Source: an uncultured Planctomycetaceae bacterium
GTDB taxonomy: Bacteria > Planctomycetota > Planctomycetia > Pirellulales > Pirellulaceae
DNA length: 5,167 nucleotides
Direction of reading: 5' to 3'
Assembly (NCBI GenBank): GCA_937967755.1
Contig: CALBTA010000224.1
Span: forward strand, 1 to 5,167
Below, piece by piece: positions 1 through 5,167 of the stretch (within the stretch, counting starts at the first letter, position 1; each line of letters begins with the position of its first letter). A program made the translations under genes and the position numbers. The notes beneath the pieces are model-generated. The model was not told the origin of the DNA, searched no databases, and saw only the letters and a list, made by a program, of their open reading frames with translations.

Positions 1-1
1 T

Positions 2-616
2 ACGTTTAGCAACCTCGTCGGGCCTTCGGCCGCGGCCACCGCGGGAACTGGCGCAAACGACTTTTTCTGGGGCAGCAACGGGGCTGCGGTCGAACCGTTG
101 ACCGCCAACGAGGCCATCGGCGGGCTTGATTTGTCGACGGGCATTCTCAATCCCGGAAACACCAGTCAGGGAGCGGTGAATGTGATTTTTCCCACGGCCA
201 TCAATGATGCCAATGGTGGGCTGGCCAATATCTTTGTCTTCAACCCCGATTCAGGCGGGCCGGACGAAACTTGGACCGTCGAGGCGATTATCGGCGGCGA
301 TGAAAACTCGCCCATCCTCAGCGGGGATGTGTTCAGCTTCGGCGAAGGCGATTTGGGCGATACCCTGATCGACATTGCGCACCAAAGAAATTCGGGTGGA
401 AACTTTACCCAAAGCGAATTTGGGATCGGCATTGATTTACTCGGTGACTTAAATGTCAGCTCGCTCATCGGGTTGCAAATCAACACGCCGAACGGTGACC
501 CCTCCGTGGTGGCGGCTGAAGTCGCGGTCCCGGAACCGGCCAGCATCGCTTTGTGGACGCTACTCGGATTGGCCGCATGCGGATACGCCTACCGTCGTCG
601 TCGGAAGGTTGCCTAG
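2..616 (+). CDS. PEP-CTERM domain surface protein, 5'-truncated by the window edge
   Basis: The reading frame is open from the first bases of the window to a TAG at 614-616, giving 204 visible residues; the true start and signal peptide lie upstream. A TTG at 98 could be called as a start, but the frame continues before it with similar composition, so I treat it as internal. The C-terminus is a textbook PEP-CTERM sorting signal: VPEP at about visible residues 176-179, a hydrophobic helix (ALWTLLGLAACGYAY) and an RRRRK cluster just before the end. In known systems this tail is recognised by an exosortase in the inner membrane and the protein is delivered to the cell surface or exopolysaccharide. 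The rest is rich in Gly, Asn, Asp, Ser and Thr with alternating hydrophobic residues, consistent with a secreted beta-sandwich; I recognise no catalytic motif. No exosortase gene is visible here. The PEP-CTERM call is firm; the specific function is unknown. Confidence 0.88.
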   Translation, partial: TFSNLVGPSAAATAGTGANDFFWGSNGAAVEPLTANEAIGGLDLSTGILNPGNTSQGAVNVIFPTAINDANGGLANIFVFNPDSGGPDETWTVEAIIGGDENSPILSGDVFSFGEGDLGDTLIDIAHQRNSGGNFTQSEFGIGIDLLGDLNVSSLIGLQINTPNGDPSVVAAEVAVPEPASIALWTLLGLAACGYAYRRRRKVA

Positions 617-640
617 GCAGCAAGATTTGTTAACCAATCG

Positions 641-680
641 ACGCCCGCGCCAGGATTCAACCGCGCGGGCGTTTTAATTT
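641..680 (+). terminator. Rho-independent terminator of the PEP-CTERM gene
   Basis: A perfect 10-bp GC-rich inverted repeat (ACGCCCGCGC at 641-650, GCGCGGGCGT at 663-672) with a 12-nt loop is followed directly by a T-rich run (TTTAATTTT). It begins 24 bp after the stop codon of the PEP-CTERM gene. This isolates that gene from the DUF1559 gene downstream. Confidence 0.88.
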
Positions 681-741
681 TCAGCCTTGGCAATTCCGGT
701 CATGGGTTGGGCGCAGGCCACTCGCCTAAGTCTTGATCCGT

Positions 742-771
742 TACACAAAAGTATCAAATACGTGATATAAT
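742..771 (+). promoter_or_regulatory. Candidate sigma70-type promoter with extended -10, upstream of the DUF1559 gene
   Basis: A perfect TATAAT lies at 766-771, preceded by TG one base away (763-764), which makes an extended -10. The best -35 is weak: TACACA at 742-747, 4 of 6 matches to TTGACA, with an 18-bp spacer. A weak -35 is usual when an extended -10 is present. Transcription would start near 778, leaving a leader of about 35 nt before the ATG at 814. A short imperfect operator-like dyad, TATCA-N6-TGATA (752-767), overlaps the -10; five-base arms could be chance. The position between an upstream terminator and the next gene supports the call. Confidence 0.6.
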
Positions 772-813
772 CTGACACGCGTTTGGCTTCTCATCGCTTT
801 CAGCTCTGGTGAT

Positions 814-1707
814 ATGATGAAAAAGTCCGGGTTCACACTGGTTGAATTGCTGGTGGTGATTGCCATCATCGGCATTCTGGTTTCTTTGCTGTTGCCCGCC
901 GTGCAGCAAGCCCGCGAGGCGGCGCGGCGGATGCAGTGCAGCAATAATTTGAAGCAACTGGGGCTGGCGTTGCATAACTATCAAACGGCGCACAGCGAGC
1001 AATTTCCAATTGGCGCACCGGGCGGGAATGAGCATGGGATGTGGACAACCATGCTGCCTTACCTGGAGCAGCAGAACATCTATGACAGTTGTGAGTTTGA
1101 CGGCAACACTGGCGATGACCCGATGTTGATGACTCCGATCGCGGTGTACATTTGCCCATCTTACATCCACAAAAAGGTTTACCCCACCGGTTCGACGACG
1201 CACAGTTACCAAACTGGTGCGATGCTAACGTACCAAGGTGTCGCAGGCGGCATTGTGGAGACAGGGCAAGCGGTGCAAACATCTTCGCATGGCGACGTGC
1301 CGAAGAACGGGATGTTCGGTTATGAATTCGCCCGTTCCATATCCGATATTAAGGACGGAACGACCAACACGCTGGCCATCGGAGAGTTCATTCACATCGA
1401 CAAAGCCGCCGGCAGCAGTTACGGTTCGCCACCGGGCAACGTACGCGCGTGGGTCCGTGGAGACAACGGCAGTTGGGGAAGCTACTCATTCAAAGCCGCC
1501 GAGCATCCGCCCAACGCCGACGTGGACCGCATCGCCGATGGCGTGTCGTTTAACCACTTGCCGATGGGCAGTTACCACGATGGAATCACGCTGTTTGTGT
1601 TTGGCGACGGCAGCGTCCACCCGTTGGCCGATTCCATAGATTTCGCCGTCTACCAGGCGCTGTCCACGGTCAATGGCAAAGAAGTCATTTCGGCTGATGG
1701 GTATTGA
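814..1707 (+). CDS. DUF1559 domain protein with prepilin-type N-terminal cleavage/methylation signal
   Basis: This 297-residue protein belongs to the large planctomycete DUF1559 (SBP_bac_10, PF07596) family of type II pseudopilin-like proteins. It opens with a prepilin signal: basic MMKK, cleavage expected between Gly6 and Phe7, FTLVE with the conserved Glu at +5 (Glu11), and a hydrophobic helix to about residue 29. The family block around residues 28-54 (PAVQQAREAARRMQCSNNL) is intact, as are YICPS (Cys114) and the SDIKDGTTNTLAIGE block (177-191). The C-terminus carries the H-X9-DG motif: His255, nine residues, then Asp265-Gly266. Length is normal and nothing is broken. Two ATGs stand in tandem (814 and 817); either may be used, since there is no good Shine-Dalgarno sequence. 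A dedicated peptidase would process it at the inner membrane. The molecular role of these highly paralogous proteins is not established; a pseudopilin-like envelope or secretion role is inference. The lipoprotein gene 54 bp downstream is probably co-transcribed. Confidence 0.96.
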   Translation: MMKKSGFTLVELLVVIAIIGILVSLLLPAVQQAREAARRMQCSNNLKQLGLALHNYQTAHSEQFPIGAPGGNEHGMWTTMLPYLEQQNIYDSCEFDGNTGDDPMLMTPIAVYICPSYIHKKVYPTGSTTHSYQTGAMLTYQGVAGGIVETGQAVQTSSHGDVPKNGMFGYEFARSISDIKDGTTNTLAIGEFIHIDKAAGSSYGSPPGNVRAWVRGDNGSWGSYSFKAAEHPPNADVDRIADGVSFNHLPMGSYHDGITLFVFGDGSVHPLADSIDFAVYQALSTVNGKEVISADGY

Positions 1708-1746
1708 TACTGGGCTGCCAAGCATCACCCTACCTCTAGAGCAAAC

Positions 1747-1751
1747 AGGAG
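1747..1751 (+). promoter_or_regulatory. Shine-Dalgarno site deciding the GTG start of the lipoprotein gene
   Basis: AGGAG ends 10 bases before the GTG at 1762. It supports this non-ATG start, which also places a complete signal peptide and lipobox at the N-terminus. The spacing is a little long but workable. Confidence 0.7.
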
Positions 1752-1761
1752 TAATCGATTC

Positions 1762-2196
1762 GTGATTCGCATCGGCCCTAGGTCTCTCCTCACTCTTCTC
1801 TCTTCCCTCCTCATACTCACGTTGGTCGGTTGCAATCGCGGCCCAACCCTAACGCCGGTCAAGGGCAAAGTCCTCTACAACGGCGAGCCGCTGAAGTTCG
1901 GCGGTGTGATGTTCCAACCCGAAGGGGGCCAACCAGCCAGGGCGGAAATTCAGCCCGATGGGACGTTCACCTTGACGACTAACAGCCGCGGCGACGGTGC
2001 CACGGTTGGCCGAAACCGCGTCCGGGTCACCTGTTATCCCGCCCAATCGCCGGAGGCGCAGGCCAGCGAGGGCGAAGCGGCCCTCGGCGAATCGCTGATC
2101 CCGAAGAAGTACACCGACATCGATACCAGCGGGATCCTGGTCGAAGTAAGTAAGGGTGGCGACGAGGTGATCATCGAACTGACGGATGACTCCTAG
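1762..2196 (+). CDS. Transthyretin-like (carboxypeptidase regulatory-like) lipoprotein
   Basis: This 144-residue exported lipoprotein starts at GTG behind an AGGAG site. The N-terminus has Arg3 and Arg7, a long hydrophobic stretch and the lipobox LVGC, so Cys24 should be lipidated; the next residue is Asn, not Asp. The remaining 120 residues match the small beta-sandwich lipoproteins common in planctomycetes. Visible blocks are VKGKVLYNGEPL (33-44), an AEIQPDGTFTL strand (61-71), GDGATVGRNRVRV (77-89), and a closing LIPKKYTDIDTSGILVEV (112-129). In this family the first and second blocks resemble the transthyretin/CarboxypepD_reg fold, used as a structural or binding module rather than an enzyme; no catalytic residues are evident. 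It lies 54 bp behind the DUF1559 gene, a pairing often seen in planctomycete genomes, which suggests joint expression and perhaps a shared envelope assembly. The substrate or partner is unknown. Confidence 0.9.
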   Translation: MIRIGPRSLLTLLSSLLILTLVGCNRGPTLTPVKGKVLYNGEPLKFGGVMFQPEGGQPARAEIQPDGTFTLTTNSRGDGATVGRNRVRVTCYPAQSPEAQASEGEAALGESLIPKKYTDIDTSGILVEVSKGGDEVIIELTDDS

Positions 2197-2232
2197 TGCT
2201 TTGTGACAGCTCAAGTTTTCCCGTAGCAGAAG

Positions 2233-2291
2233 TCGTGAGACTTTTGGAAATTCGGTCCCAGAAACGAATTCCTCGAACTCTCACGAGTTCG
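2233..2291. repeat. Nested inverted repeat in the convergent intergenic gap
   Basis: Outer arms TCGTGAGA (2233-2240) and TCTCACGA (2279-2286) are perfectly complementary. They enclose a second hairpin, GGAA-A-TTCG (2246-2254) with CGAATTCC (2265-2272), which pairs over eight bases with one bulged A. A competing 7-bp hairpin, CGAACTC (2274-2280) with GAGTTCG (2285-2291) and loop TCAC, uses the same right arm, so the two folds exclude each other. There is no T-run on either side, so it is not a canonical intrinsic terminator. It sits between two converging genes and may end or stabilise their transcripts; that role is inference. Confidence 0.45.
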
Positions 2292-2352
2292 GCTACCCTA
2301 AATTCAAGGCGTGACTTTGCACTAGCTAATCTCACTCAGCAGGCAGGGGTTA

Positions 2353-3264
2353 TCAGTCCTGCAACCGATGCTTCTGAAAGAACGCCCACATGGCTTCGTT
2401 GGCGTTGAGGTTGGCCGTCGACTTGCCGAGGAATCGCAGTTTGGGCTGTTGGCCGGGCCACGTGTGACCGCCCTCGGTGATCTTGTAGTGAACAACCAGC
2501 GCTTCGCCGTCGTCGTTGGTGTATTCGTAAAGCGTAATCGCCGTACCGTCTTCCACTTCGGTATCCAGCTCAGTCACAACCGGCTTCGTGCCGCAGGTGT
2601 TAGCTTTTATCCACTGCGAAAGGGAATGCTCGACCGAGAAGAAGTCGGTGCGCGACAAGCTTCGCTTTCCCGGTCCGCCGCCGTAGGCCGCGAATTCGTC
2701 TTCGTCCCCATGAAAGTGGCAAACAGGCACGGGGCGGCTGGGTGAACATTCGGCTTTGCCCATCGGCCCAGCCACGGGTGCGATGGCCGCGACCGTGCCG
2801 GCCATCTCGTCAGCAACCCTGTACGCCATGATCTCGCCGTTAGACATGCCGATCGCGTAGATTAATTTCGCATCGATGGGGGCCAGCTGGCCGGCTTCAT
2901 CGATCACCGCTTTGGTGAACTTTACATCGTCCGCGTTTTGCCGCTGGGCATAGCCGCAGCAGTTTCCACCGTTGAATGTTTTGGCCCGTTCCGTCCGGCC
3001 GGTTCCGTTGGGATAGACGACGACGAAGCCGTGTTCATCCGCCGTTTCGTTCAGGCCGCAAAACTGGACCATTTGTTCAGCATTAGAACCGCCGCCGTGA
3101 AAGGCGATCACCAATGCGAACCCCTCGCGCGGCGCATGCTGATCCTTGGGAATGTAAATCAAAAACTCCCGGGCGCGATCATCAACCGTGATCGACCGCT
3201 CATGTAATCCGGGTTCCAGGTGATCCGCGGAAAGAGTCATGGCTACGAACAGAAGCAAGGTCAT
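2353..3264 (-). CDS. Secreted PHB-depolymerase / feruloyl-esterase-like alpha/beta hydrolase
   Basis: This 303-residue protein belongs to the PHB depolymerase/LpqC-type esterase family (COG3509-like). The frame extends further upstream, but I choose the ATG at 3262-3264. AGAGGG lies 7 bases before it, hydrophobic signal-like residues follow at once, and the longer form would run into the divergent sulfatase gene. Visible motifs are the oxyanion HGGG (56-59), GGNCCGYA (99-106) followed by ADDVKF, the nucleophile elbow GMSNG with Ser141, HGDED with Asp189 as the likely acid, and GGHTWPG with His267. The triad is therefore complete. Such enzymes hydrolyse carboxyl esters: polyhydroxyalkanoates, or feruloyl/acetyl groups on polysaccharides. 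Sequence alone does not choose, and no substrate-binding domain is present. The signal peptide is short (about 13 residues) and lacks a basic n-region, so its export is less certain than that of its neighbour. It is divergent from the sulfatase and convergent with the lipoprotein gene. Confidence 0.9.
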   Translation of the reverse strand: MTLLLFVAMTLSADHLEPGLHERSITVDDRAREFLIYIPKDQHAPREGFALVIAFHGGGSNAEQMVQFCGLNETADEHGFVVVYPNGTGRTERAKTFNGGNCCGYAQRQNADDVKFTKAVIDEAGQLAPIDAKLIYAIGMSNGEIMAYRVADEMAGTVAAIAPVAGPMGKAECSPSRPVPVCHFHGDEDEFAAYGGGPGKRSLSRTDFFSVEHSLSQWIKANTCGTKPVVTELDTEVEDGTAITLYEYTNDDGEALVVHYKITEGGHTWPGQQPKLRFLGKSTANLNANEAMWAFFQKHRLQD

Positions 3265-3271
3265 GGCAACG

Positions 3272-3277
3272 CCCTCT
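3272..3277 (-). promoter_or_regulatory. Shine-Dalgarno site deciding the esterase start
   Basis: On the minus strand AGAGGG stands 7 bases before the ATG at 3262-3264. No such site precedes the more upstream in-frame ATG at 3526-3528, which lies inside the sulfatase gene. This fixes the esterase start. Confidence 0.7.
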
Positions 3278-3298
3278 GGAAAATGCGAAAGGTAAAGG

Positions 3299-3329
3299 TT
3301 AATACCCTTCGATCTTCTTCGTGTTTCAA
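3299..3329 (-). promoter_or_regulatory. Weak candidate promoter for the esterase gene
   Basis: On the minus strand TTGAAA (3324-3329, 5 of 6 to the -35 consensus) and TATTAA (3299-3304, 4 of 6 to the -10 consensus) are separated by 19 bases, slightly long. A promoter must lie in this spacer because the neighbouring gene is divergent, but this exact pair is only the best match I can see by eye. Confidence 0.3.
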
Positions 3330-3335
3330 CGATGC

Positions 3336-3399
3336 CCGGCAGCGCAGTGTTTCCAAAAGCAGTGTTTCCACAACTTGCCGCTTGGAATCGCGCTGCCGG
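3336..3399. repeat. Inverted repeat in the divergent esterase-sulfatase spacer
   Basis: CCGGCAGCGC (3336-3345) and GCGCTGCCGG (3390-3399) form a perfect 10-bp inverted repeat. Just inside, TTCCAA (3351-3356) and TTGGAA (3382-3387) are also complementary, giving a nested 16-pair structure with an unequal internal loop. The right arms overlap the candidate -35 and spacer of the sulfatase promoter. It could be a protein-binding dyad or an RNA fold; no T-run follows. Confidence 0.5.
3344..3370. repeat. 12-bp tandem direct repeat, 15-bp period
   Basis: GCAGTGTTTCCA occurs at 3344-3355 and again at 3359-3370, separated by AAA. A third partial copy, GTGTTTCAAC, occurs at 3321-3330. Repeated sites in a divergent promoter region are typical of regulator binding boxes, but replication slippage could also produce a simple duplication. 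The copies lie upstream of both candidate promoters. Confidence 0.6.
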
Positions 3400-3410
3400 C
3401 GATTTACGAT
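3382..3410 (+). promoter_or_regulatory. Weak candidate promoter for the sulfatase gene
   Basis: TTGGAA (3382-3387) and TACGAT (3405-3410), each 4 of 6 to consensus, are separated by exactly 17 bases and would give a leader of roughly 35-40 nt before the ATG at 3455. The right arm of the inverted repeat lies in the spacer, where a bound protein could block or reshape the promoter. The matches are weak, so this is a candidate only. Confidence 0.3.
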
Positions 3411-3454
3411 GAAGCCGTTCGATTCGCGACTTTCCAGAAAGAACGGGTAACAGT

Positions 3455-4792
3455 ATGCGCCGCGTTGCTCCATTTTTACTCCTCGCCCTATTTCTTTCGG
3501 CTCCAGCGTTGGCCGGCGACCGCCCCAATATCTTGATGATCCTGGTCGACGATCTCGGCTACGGCGATCTCAGCAGTTACGGGGCAAAGGATTTGCAATC
3601 CCCGCAAATCGACAAGCTGGTGGCCGAAGGAATGCGCTTCGACAATTTCTACGCCAACTGCCCCGTCTGTTCGCCAACGCGGGCGTCGCTGATGACGGGG
3701 TGCTATCCGGAAGTGGTCGGCGTTCCCGGCGTCCTTCGCACTTACGAGCAGGACAACTGGGGCTACCTCGACCCGAAGGTGACGACGCTGCCGGACGTTC
3801 TTAGCAAGGCCGGCTATCACACGGCGATGGTTGGCAAGTGGCATTTGGGGCTGGAGAAGCCGAATATCCCGACGGCGCGCGGGTTTCAGTTTTTCCAAGG
3901 CTTTTTGGGCGACATGATGGACGACTACTACAAGCACCGCCGGCATGGCATCCACTACATGCGGCTGGGCGAGAAGGCGATTCATCCCGAAGGCCACGCG
4001 ACCGACTTATTCAGCGACTGGGCGTGCGACTATTTGGATTCGCGAAAAGACGAAGCGGCACCGTTCTTTCTGTACCTCGCTTACAACGCCCCGCACACGC
4101 CCATCCAACCGCCCGCCGAGTGGGTGGCGAAAGTGAAGCAGCGCGAACGCGGCATCGACGATCGCCGCGCCAAACTCGTTGCGCTGATCGAACACATGGA
4201 TGCCGGCATCGGCCAGGTGATGGACAAGTTAGAAGCGAACGGACTGGCGAAAAACACGCTAGTCATCTTTTCATCCGACAACGGCGGCCAACTGAACGTC
4301 GGAGCGAACAACGGCCCGCTGCGCGACGGAAAGCAAAGCATGTACGAAGGCGGCCTGAAAGTTTCCACATGCACCGTCTGGCCCGGCAAGATCGAAGCCG
4401 GCAGCCGATCCGCCGCGCTGGCCATTACAATGGACCTGTTTCCGACAATTTGCGAAGTCGCCGGCGCGAAGTCGCCCGAAAACATCGACGGGCAATCGAT
4501 TCTACCCATTCTGCTGGGCGAGAAAGAAGAAATACCCACCCGCGATTTGTACTTCCACCGCCGCGAAGGGGGCACGCGCTACGGCGGGTTGATCATCAAT
4601 GCTGTGCGCCGGGGCGATTGGAAATTACTGCAGAACAGCCCCTTCGCCCCGCAGGAACTGTACAACCTCAAGGATGACCCTCAGGAGCAGCACAATCTGG
4701 CCGGGAAGAATCGAAAGAAGTTCGAAGAATTGGCGGCCGCACTACGGAAGCAGGTGCAACTCGGCGGAAGTGTGCCTTGGCAGCGGCCTTAG
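3455..4792 (+). CDS. Secreted type I (formylglycine-dependent) sulfatase, arylsulfatase family
   Basis: This 445-residue enzyme is complete and of normal family length. A clear Sec signal peptide (MRR, hydrophobic core, cleavage after PALA at about residue 20) sends it out of the cytoplasm. The sulfatase signature CSPTRASLMTG places the cysteine to be converted to formylglycine at residue 72, with Arg76 stabilising it. Metal ligands are Asp32-Asp33 (VDDLGYGD) and Asp275-Asn276 (SSDNGG). GKWH (Lys128, His130), NAPHTP (His214) and DGK (Lys293) supply sulfate-binding and catalytic residues. The C-terminal ELYNLKDDPQEQHNL is typical of the S1 family. It hydrolyses sulfate esters; planctomycetes use many such enzymes on sulfated algal or mucin-like polysaccharides, but the substrate cannot be read here. 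One oddity is that the common EGG-x-R-x-P block reads EGGLKVS, with Lys302 for Arg and Ser304 for Pro. The start has only a weak GGG site. Activation needs a formylglycine-generating enzyme encoded elsewhere. Confidence 0.96.
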   Translation: MRRVAPFLLLALFLSAPALAGDRPNILMILVDDLGYGDLSSYGAKDLQSPQIDKLVAEGMRFDNFYANCPVCSPTRASLMTGCYPEVVGVPGVLRTYEQDNWGYLDPKVTTLPDVLSKAGYHTAMVGKWHLGLEKPNIPTARGFQFFQGFLGDMMDDYYKHRRHGIHYMRLGEKAIHPEGHATDLFSDWACDYLDSRKDEAAPFFLYLAYNAPHTPIQPPAEWVAKVKQRERGIDDRRAKLVALIEHMDAGIGQVMDKLEANGLAKNTLVIFSSDNGGQLNVGANNGPLRDGKQSMYEGGLKVSTCTVWPGKIEAGSRSAALAITMDLFPTICEVAGAKSPENIDGQSILPILLGEKEEIPTRDLYFHRREGGTRYGGLIINAVRRGDWKLLQNSPFAPQELYNLKDDPQEQHNLAGKNRKKFEELAAALRKQVQLGGSVPWQRP

Positions 4793-4812
4793 CCGAAGCA
4801 CTCGTCAAGAAC

Positions 4813-4844
4813 AAAAAACGAGGGACGCTCGCGCGTCCCTCGTT
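4813..4844 (-). terminator. Bidirectional hairpin terminator between sulfatase and acidic lipoprotein
   Basis: A perfect 12-bp stem (4817-4828 with 4833-4844, for example GAGGGACG/CGTCCCTC) closes on a TCGC tetraloop. On the minus strand it is followed by a run of six Ts (complement of 4813-4818), an ideal intrinsic terminator for the acidic lipoprotein gene ending at 4866. On the plus strand the hairpin begins 24 bp after the sulfatase stop but is followed only by TTGGTCTT, so it should work less well in that direction. Confidence 0.88.
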
Positions 4845-4865
4845 GGTCTTCCATCGAAGTCTCGA

Positions 4866-5162
4866 TTAGGAACCATCGGCGTCAGCGTCAGCTCCGTCGG
4901 CGTCCGCTCCAGCGGCATCCGCACCATCGGCGTCAGCACCGTCTGCATCCGCGCCATCGGCATCGGCAGCCGGCTCATCCGAATCCGCATCGGCTTCGTC
5001 GGCGTGATCATGGCCATCGGCATCGGCTTCGCCGTCGGCGTCCGCGTCACCCGCATCGGCATCAGCGGCTGGGGGCGTCGGGGCGGGATCTTCGGCGGGA
5101 GGGCAACCGACGGTGAAGACGGTCACGCACAACATCGCAAGCAAGGCAAGGAACTTCTTCAT
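4866..5162 (-). CDS. Small acidic Asp/Ala/Gly-repeat lipoprotein, function unknown
   Basis: This 98-residue protein starts at ATG 5160-5162 and ends at TAA 4866-4868. The N-terminus is a lipoprotein signal: MKK, hydrophobic core, then TVGC with Cys20 as the expected lipidated residue; Thr at -3 is slightly unusual. The mature part is low-complexity: Pro-rich to about residue 31, then mostly Asp, Ala and Gly. From Cys20 to the end I count 25 Asp, 4 Glu and no Lys or Arg, so the chain is strongly negative and probably disordered. Residues 66-97 are near-perfect GADAD pentapeptides. DADGEADADG and DADADG superficially resemble calcium-binding loops but lack the regular EF-hand or dockerin spacing. 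Binding of cations or an envelope spacer role is inference. Only five bases upstream are visible, so promoter and ribosome site are unknown. A hairpin with a T-run ends the transcript. The overlapping minus-strand frame at 4805-5062 has no signal and is rejected. Confidence 0.85.
   Translation of the reverse strand: MKKFLALLAMLCVTVFTVGCPPAEDPAPTPPAADADAGDADADGEADADGHDHADEADADSDEPAADADGADADGADADGADAAGADADGADADADGS
4872..4967 (-). repeat. Coding tandem repeat, 15-bp unit encoding GADAD
   Basis: Within the acidic lipoprotein gene a unit of five codons (Gly-Ala-Asp-Ala-Asp) is repeated about six times with few protein changes: one copy reads GADAA, and the last is extended by an Ala-Asp. Synonymous third bases differ between copies, so the protein repeat is better kept than the DNA repeat. 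Confidence 0.75.
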
Positions 5163-5167
5163 TACAA

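Noticed and set aside
754..1282. Minus-strand open frames of 138 and 152 codons opposite the DUF1559 gene
   Set aside because: They are antisense to a strongly supported gene, are rich in Arg, His and Cys, and carry no domain.
2196..2408. Small plus-strand open frame of 70 codons after the lipoprotein gene
   Set aside because: Its start overlaps the stop of the lipoprotein gene, it has no family motif, and it runs antisense into the well-supported esterase 3' end. It spans the inverted repeat, which explains the region better.
3265..3528. N-terminal extension of the esterase to a 391-residue form starting at 3528
   Set aside because: The extension is Arg-rich with no signal or domain, crosses the repeat-bearing spacer and runs into the sulfatase coding sequence. 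The ATG at 3264 has a good Shine-Dalgarno site and a hydrophobic leader directly behind it.
3838..4677. Plus-strand 279-codon open frame inside the sulfatase gene
   Set aside because: It lies entirely inside the sulfatase in a shifted frame, is Arg/Pro/His-rich and shows no recognisable motif. It is a shadow of GC-rich codons.
4869..4970. CRISPR-like or satellite array
   Set aside because: The 15-bp periodicity is in frame and encodes GADAD units in a lipoprotein. There are no unique spacers or constant repeats.
4944..5046. EF-hand or dockerin calcium-binding loops in the acidic lipoprotein
   Set aside because: DxDG-like strings arise from the Asp/Ala/Gly repeat. The fixed spacing and hydrophobic helix residues of EF-hand or dockerin domains are missing.
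4805..5062. Minus-strand 85-codon open frame overlapping the acidic lipoprotein
   Set aside because: Its Met/Pro/Thr/Arg repeats are the frame-shifted reading of the same 15-bp repeats. It has no signal and runs through the terminator hairpin.

Overview
The window looks like chromosomal DNA from a planctomycete, most likely of the Pirellulales/Rhodopirellula type. This is judged from gene content only. The diagnostic genes are a DUF1559 protein with a type IV prepilin-like N-terminus and a C-terminal H-X9-DG motif, a transthyretin-like lipoprotein directly behind it, a PEP-CTERM surface protein, a secreted type I sulfatase, and a lipoprotein made almost entirely of Asp, Ala and Gly.

Layout. 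Positions 2-616 (+) hold the 3' part of a PEP-CTERM protein, closed by a strong intrinsic terminator (641-680). A promoter with a perfect TATAAT and an extended -10 TG (763-771) precedes the DUF1559 gene (814-1707, +). The transthyretin-like lipoprotein gene (1762-2196, +) follows after 54 bp with no visible terminator, so the two probably form one transcript. A 156-bp convergent gap (2197-2352) holds a nested inverted repeat. The secreted PHB-depolymerase/feruloyl-esterase-like hydrolase (2353-3264, -) and the sulfatase (3455-4792, +) diverge from a 190-bp spacer. That spacer contains a 12-bp tandem direct repeat inside a 10-bp inverted repeat. A bidirectional hairpin terminator (4813-4844) separates the sulfatase from an acidic repeat lipoprotein (4866-5162, -), whose coding sequence is complete but whose upstream region lies outside the window.

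Function. All six proteins carry an export signal or an envelope-anchoring signal: PEP-CTERM, prepilin-like, two lipoboxes and two Sec signal peptides. The window is therefore entirely about the cell envelope and extracellular hydrolysis. The sulfatase and the esterase share a regulatory spacer and could act together on a sulfated, esterified polysaccharide, but this is inference. I see no RNA genes, mobile elements, CRISPR array or phage genes, and no convincing new multi-gene system. The items most worth a second look are the acidic repeat lipoprotein and the structured spacer between esterase and sulfatase.
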